DNA of 64,000 nucleotides from assembly GCA_963817615.1 (NCBI GenBank), contig CAWFPH010000002.1, positions 1,736,001 to 1,800,000 of the forward strand. Reading direction: 5' to 3'. The notes under the pieces are model-generated. The model made no database searches. It was given only the letters and a program-made list of their open reading frames with translations, and was not told where the DNA came from. This document shows, piece after piece, positions 62,604 to 64,000 of the stretch (its first letter is position 1; every line of letters starts with the position of its first letter). Origin of the DNA: FEN-1219 sp963817615 (lineage in GTDB: Bacteria > Pseudomonadota > Gammaproteobacteria > Steroidobacterales > Rariloculaceae). Position numbers and translations under genes: made by a program.

Positions 62604-63886
62604 GCATCGCGGTGGGGGAGAGCGCGCGCGAGCCCGGCGCGCCCGCGTGGTCGATACGGCGCGTCGTCACGGCGGCCGTGATCGGCAACGTTCTCGAGTG
62701 GTACGACTTCGCCGTCTACGGCTTCTTCGCGCCGATCCTCGCCGCGCAATTCTTCCCGTCGGGCGACCGCGTGGTGTCGCTGCTCGCGGCGTTCGGCGCA
62801 TTTGCGGTCGGATTCTTGATGCGCCCGGTCGGTGCGGCGCTCTTCGGCCACGTCGGCGATCGCTACGGCCGTGCGCGCGCGCTGCTGTTGTCGATCGCGA
62901 TGATGGCGATCCCGACCGTTGCGATGGGGCTGTTGCCGACCTACGCGACGATCGGTATCGCGTCGTCGTTCCTGATCGTGATTCTGCGGATGTTCCAGGG
63001 CATGGCCGTCGGCGGCGAGTTCACGGCGTCGATCGTGTTCCTGGCCGAGAACTCGCCCGCGCGGCGGCGCGGCTTCTTCGCGAGCTTCGCGATGTTCGGT
63101 GCCACCGCCGGCACGATGCTCGGCTCGGCCGTCGGCGGCGCGCTGAGCAACGCGCTCACGCCCGAGCAGCTCTCGGCGTGGGGTTGGCGCGCGGCGTTCG
63201 CCTCCGGCATCGTCGTCGCAATCGTCGGCGTCGTGCTGCGGCGCAACATGCTCGATTCGCCCGCGCAGCCGCCGTCGGTCTCCCCGCTCAAGCTCGCGTA
63301 TCGTCATCACCGGCTCGCCGTGCTGCGCGTGTTCGCGCTCAACATGGGCACCGCGACCACGTACTACATCCTGTTCGTGTACGCGGCGAGCTGGGTGGCC
63401 GATAAGACGCCGCTCGCGCGCTCGGCAGCGCTCGATATCACGACGCTCTCGATCCTCACGTTCCTCGTCGTGCTGCCGATCGCGGCGTGGACCTCCGACC
63501 GCATCGGACGAAAGCCCGTGATGCTGACCGGCATGGCTGGGTGCCTCGTGCTCGCGGTGCCGCTTGCGACGGCGATGAACGGCACGAGCGCGGTGCCGAT
63601 CGCGGCGGCGCAGGCGGGCTTCGCCGCGCTGCTCGCGCTGTCGATGGCGCCGATCCCGGCTGCCATGTCCGAGCTGTTTCCGCGCGGCGTGCGCGTGAGC
63701 GCGGTGAGCGTGGGCTACGGGCTCGCTTATGCGCTCTTCGGCGGCACCGCACCGGTCGTCGCGGTCTGGCTCATCGCGCGCAGCGGCAGCGACACCGCGT
63801 TCGCCTGGTACATCGTAGGCGTGACCGTCGTCTCGCTCGCGGTCGCCTCGGGTCTGCGCGACCGGCACGGCGAGACGCTCGATTGA
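62600..63886 (+). CDS. MFS transporter of the metabolite:H+ symporter (MHS) family
   Basis: A 428-residue twelve-helix transporter. The MHS signature is clear: 'VIGNVLEWYDFAVYGFFAPIL' in helix 1, 'GFLMRPVGAALFGHVGDRYGRARALLLSI' with motif A, and 'RMFQGMAVGGEFTASIVFLAENSPARRRGF' in helices 4-5. Relatives (ProP, KgtP, ShiA, CitH) import osmolytes, keto acids, shikimate or citrate. The substrate here is not readable. ATG 62600 overlaps the kinase stop by four bases, so the transporter is part of the two-component operon and may supply or use the sensed compound. Confidence 0.9.
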   Translation: MSIAVGESAREPGAPAWSIRRVVTAAVIGNVLEWYDFAVYGFFAPILAAQFFPSGDRVVSLLAAFGAFAVGFLMRPVGAALFGHVGDRYGRARALLLSIAMMAIPTVAMGLLPTYATIGIASSFLIVILRMFQGMAVGGEFTASIVFLAENSPARRRGFFASFAMFGATAGTMLGSAVGGALSNALTPEQLSAWGWRAAFASGIVVAIVGVVLRRNMLDSPAQPPSVSPLKLAYRHHRLAVLRVFALNMGTATTYYILFVYAASWVADKTPLARSAALDITTLSILTFLVVLPIAAWTSDRIGRKPVMLTGMAGCLVLAVPLATAMNGTSAVPIAAAQAGFAALLALSMAPIPAAMSELFPRGVRVSAVSVGYGLAYALFGGTAPVVAVWLIARSGSDTAFAWYIVGVTVVSLAVASGLRDRHGETLD

Positions 63887-64000
63887 CTTGCGCTCGGGGA
63901 ACGGCGCGCTCGTGAACGAAGCGTTCGCCTGGTACGACAAGTACCTCGCCAAAGCGGATTCACGCTCCGACGCGTGTTGCAGCCGATGACTCGCCGCGCA
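63887..64000 (+). other. Right edge: no firm gene, possible hydrolase C-terminal remnant
   Basis: One plus frame reads NGALVNEAFAWYDKYLAKAD and stops at a TGA about 15 bases before the window end. This resembles the last helix of prolyl-oligopeptidase-type alpha/beta hydrolases, but there is no start or catalytic core here. It may be a degraded remnant or chance. The window ends before the next gene can be read. Confidence 0.25.

Noticed and set aside
62045..63952. A 635-residue antisense frame over the kinase and transporter
   Set aside because: Arg/His/Asp-rich shadow without recognisable domains; both plus-strand genes are complete.
1..64000. CRISPR arrays, tRNA or rRNA genes, insertion sequences, prophage
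   Set aside because: No regularly spaced repeats, cloverleaf-like CCA-ended segments, rRNA stretches or transposase/integrase proteins were seen on either strand.

Overview
The window is GC-rich and tightly packed with about 54 protein-coding genes. Many are joined by 4-base ATGA or other short overlaps. TonB receptor style, LspA, MsrA/MsrB, DUF6152-type secreted proteins, an OmpR two-component system and a complete XylFGH/XylAB xylose set point to a free-living, aerobic Gram-negative soil or water bacterium. I lean towards a gammaproteobacterium near the Steroidobacteraceae, Nevskiales or Xanthomonadales, but this is inference. I saw no rRNA, tRNA, CRISPR array, transposase or phage gene.

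Layout. 1-10 kb: an edge fragment, a YidB-like protein, a Rox-like FAD monooxygenase, a Tat-exported enolase-superfamily protein, a Tat-exported molybdenum hydroxylase (large plus 2Fe-2S subunit) and two secreted proteins. 10-18 kb: an HxlR regulator divergent from a MddA/NnrU-type membrane methyltransferase, a secreted protein, a probable selenoprotein with an in-frame UGA (12472-14103), argS and DUF3500. 17.5-23 kb: a frameshifted POT peptide transporter, a 2OG-Fe(II) oxygenase, an AldA-type aldehyde dehydrogenase and a dicarboxylate/amino-acid symporter. 23-30 kb: a TonB receptor behind a sigma-54-like promoter and ending at a strong terminator, an eRF1-like small protein, MarC, a DHA2 exporter and a DUF1932 dehydrogenase. 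30.5-36 kb: a deacetylase/sulfotransferase/glycosyltransferase module, DUF2007, a secreted hydrolase and an LspA homologue overlapping a helical-repeat protein.

36-49 kb is a xylose locus. xylF-xylG-xylH run leftward. Two tandem GH3 glycosidases (the first frameshifted), a VOC gene that looks inserted, xylB and xylA run rightward. Xylosides would be cleaved in the periplasm, xylose imported by XylFGH, then isomerised and phosphorylated to xylulose 5-phosphate. A 34-base inverted repeat sits between xylF and xylG, and a LacI-type operator candidate lies in the divergent promoter region.

49-64 kb: GNAT, a GH77 glucanotransferase, secreted proteins, a Ycf46-like AAA ATPase, a second Tat-exported molybdenum hydroxylase, and a periplasmic methionine-sulfoxide repair operon (msrB, DipZ-like transporter, msrA). 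That operon is divergent from a response regulator, sensor kinase and MHS transporter operon.

The most striking element is the selenoprotein. A UGA at codon 97 falls in a U-S-T-C motif. It is followed by a hairpin with a GGUC loop at almost the same distance as in the classical bacterial fdhF SECIS, and the frame stays open for 446 more codons. Two other genes carry single-base frameshifts. These may be real lesions or assembly errors.
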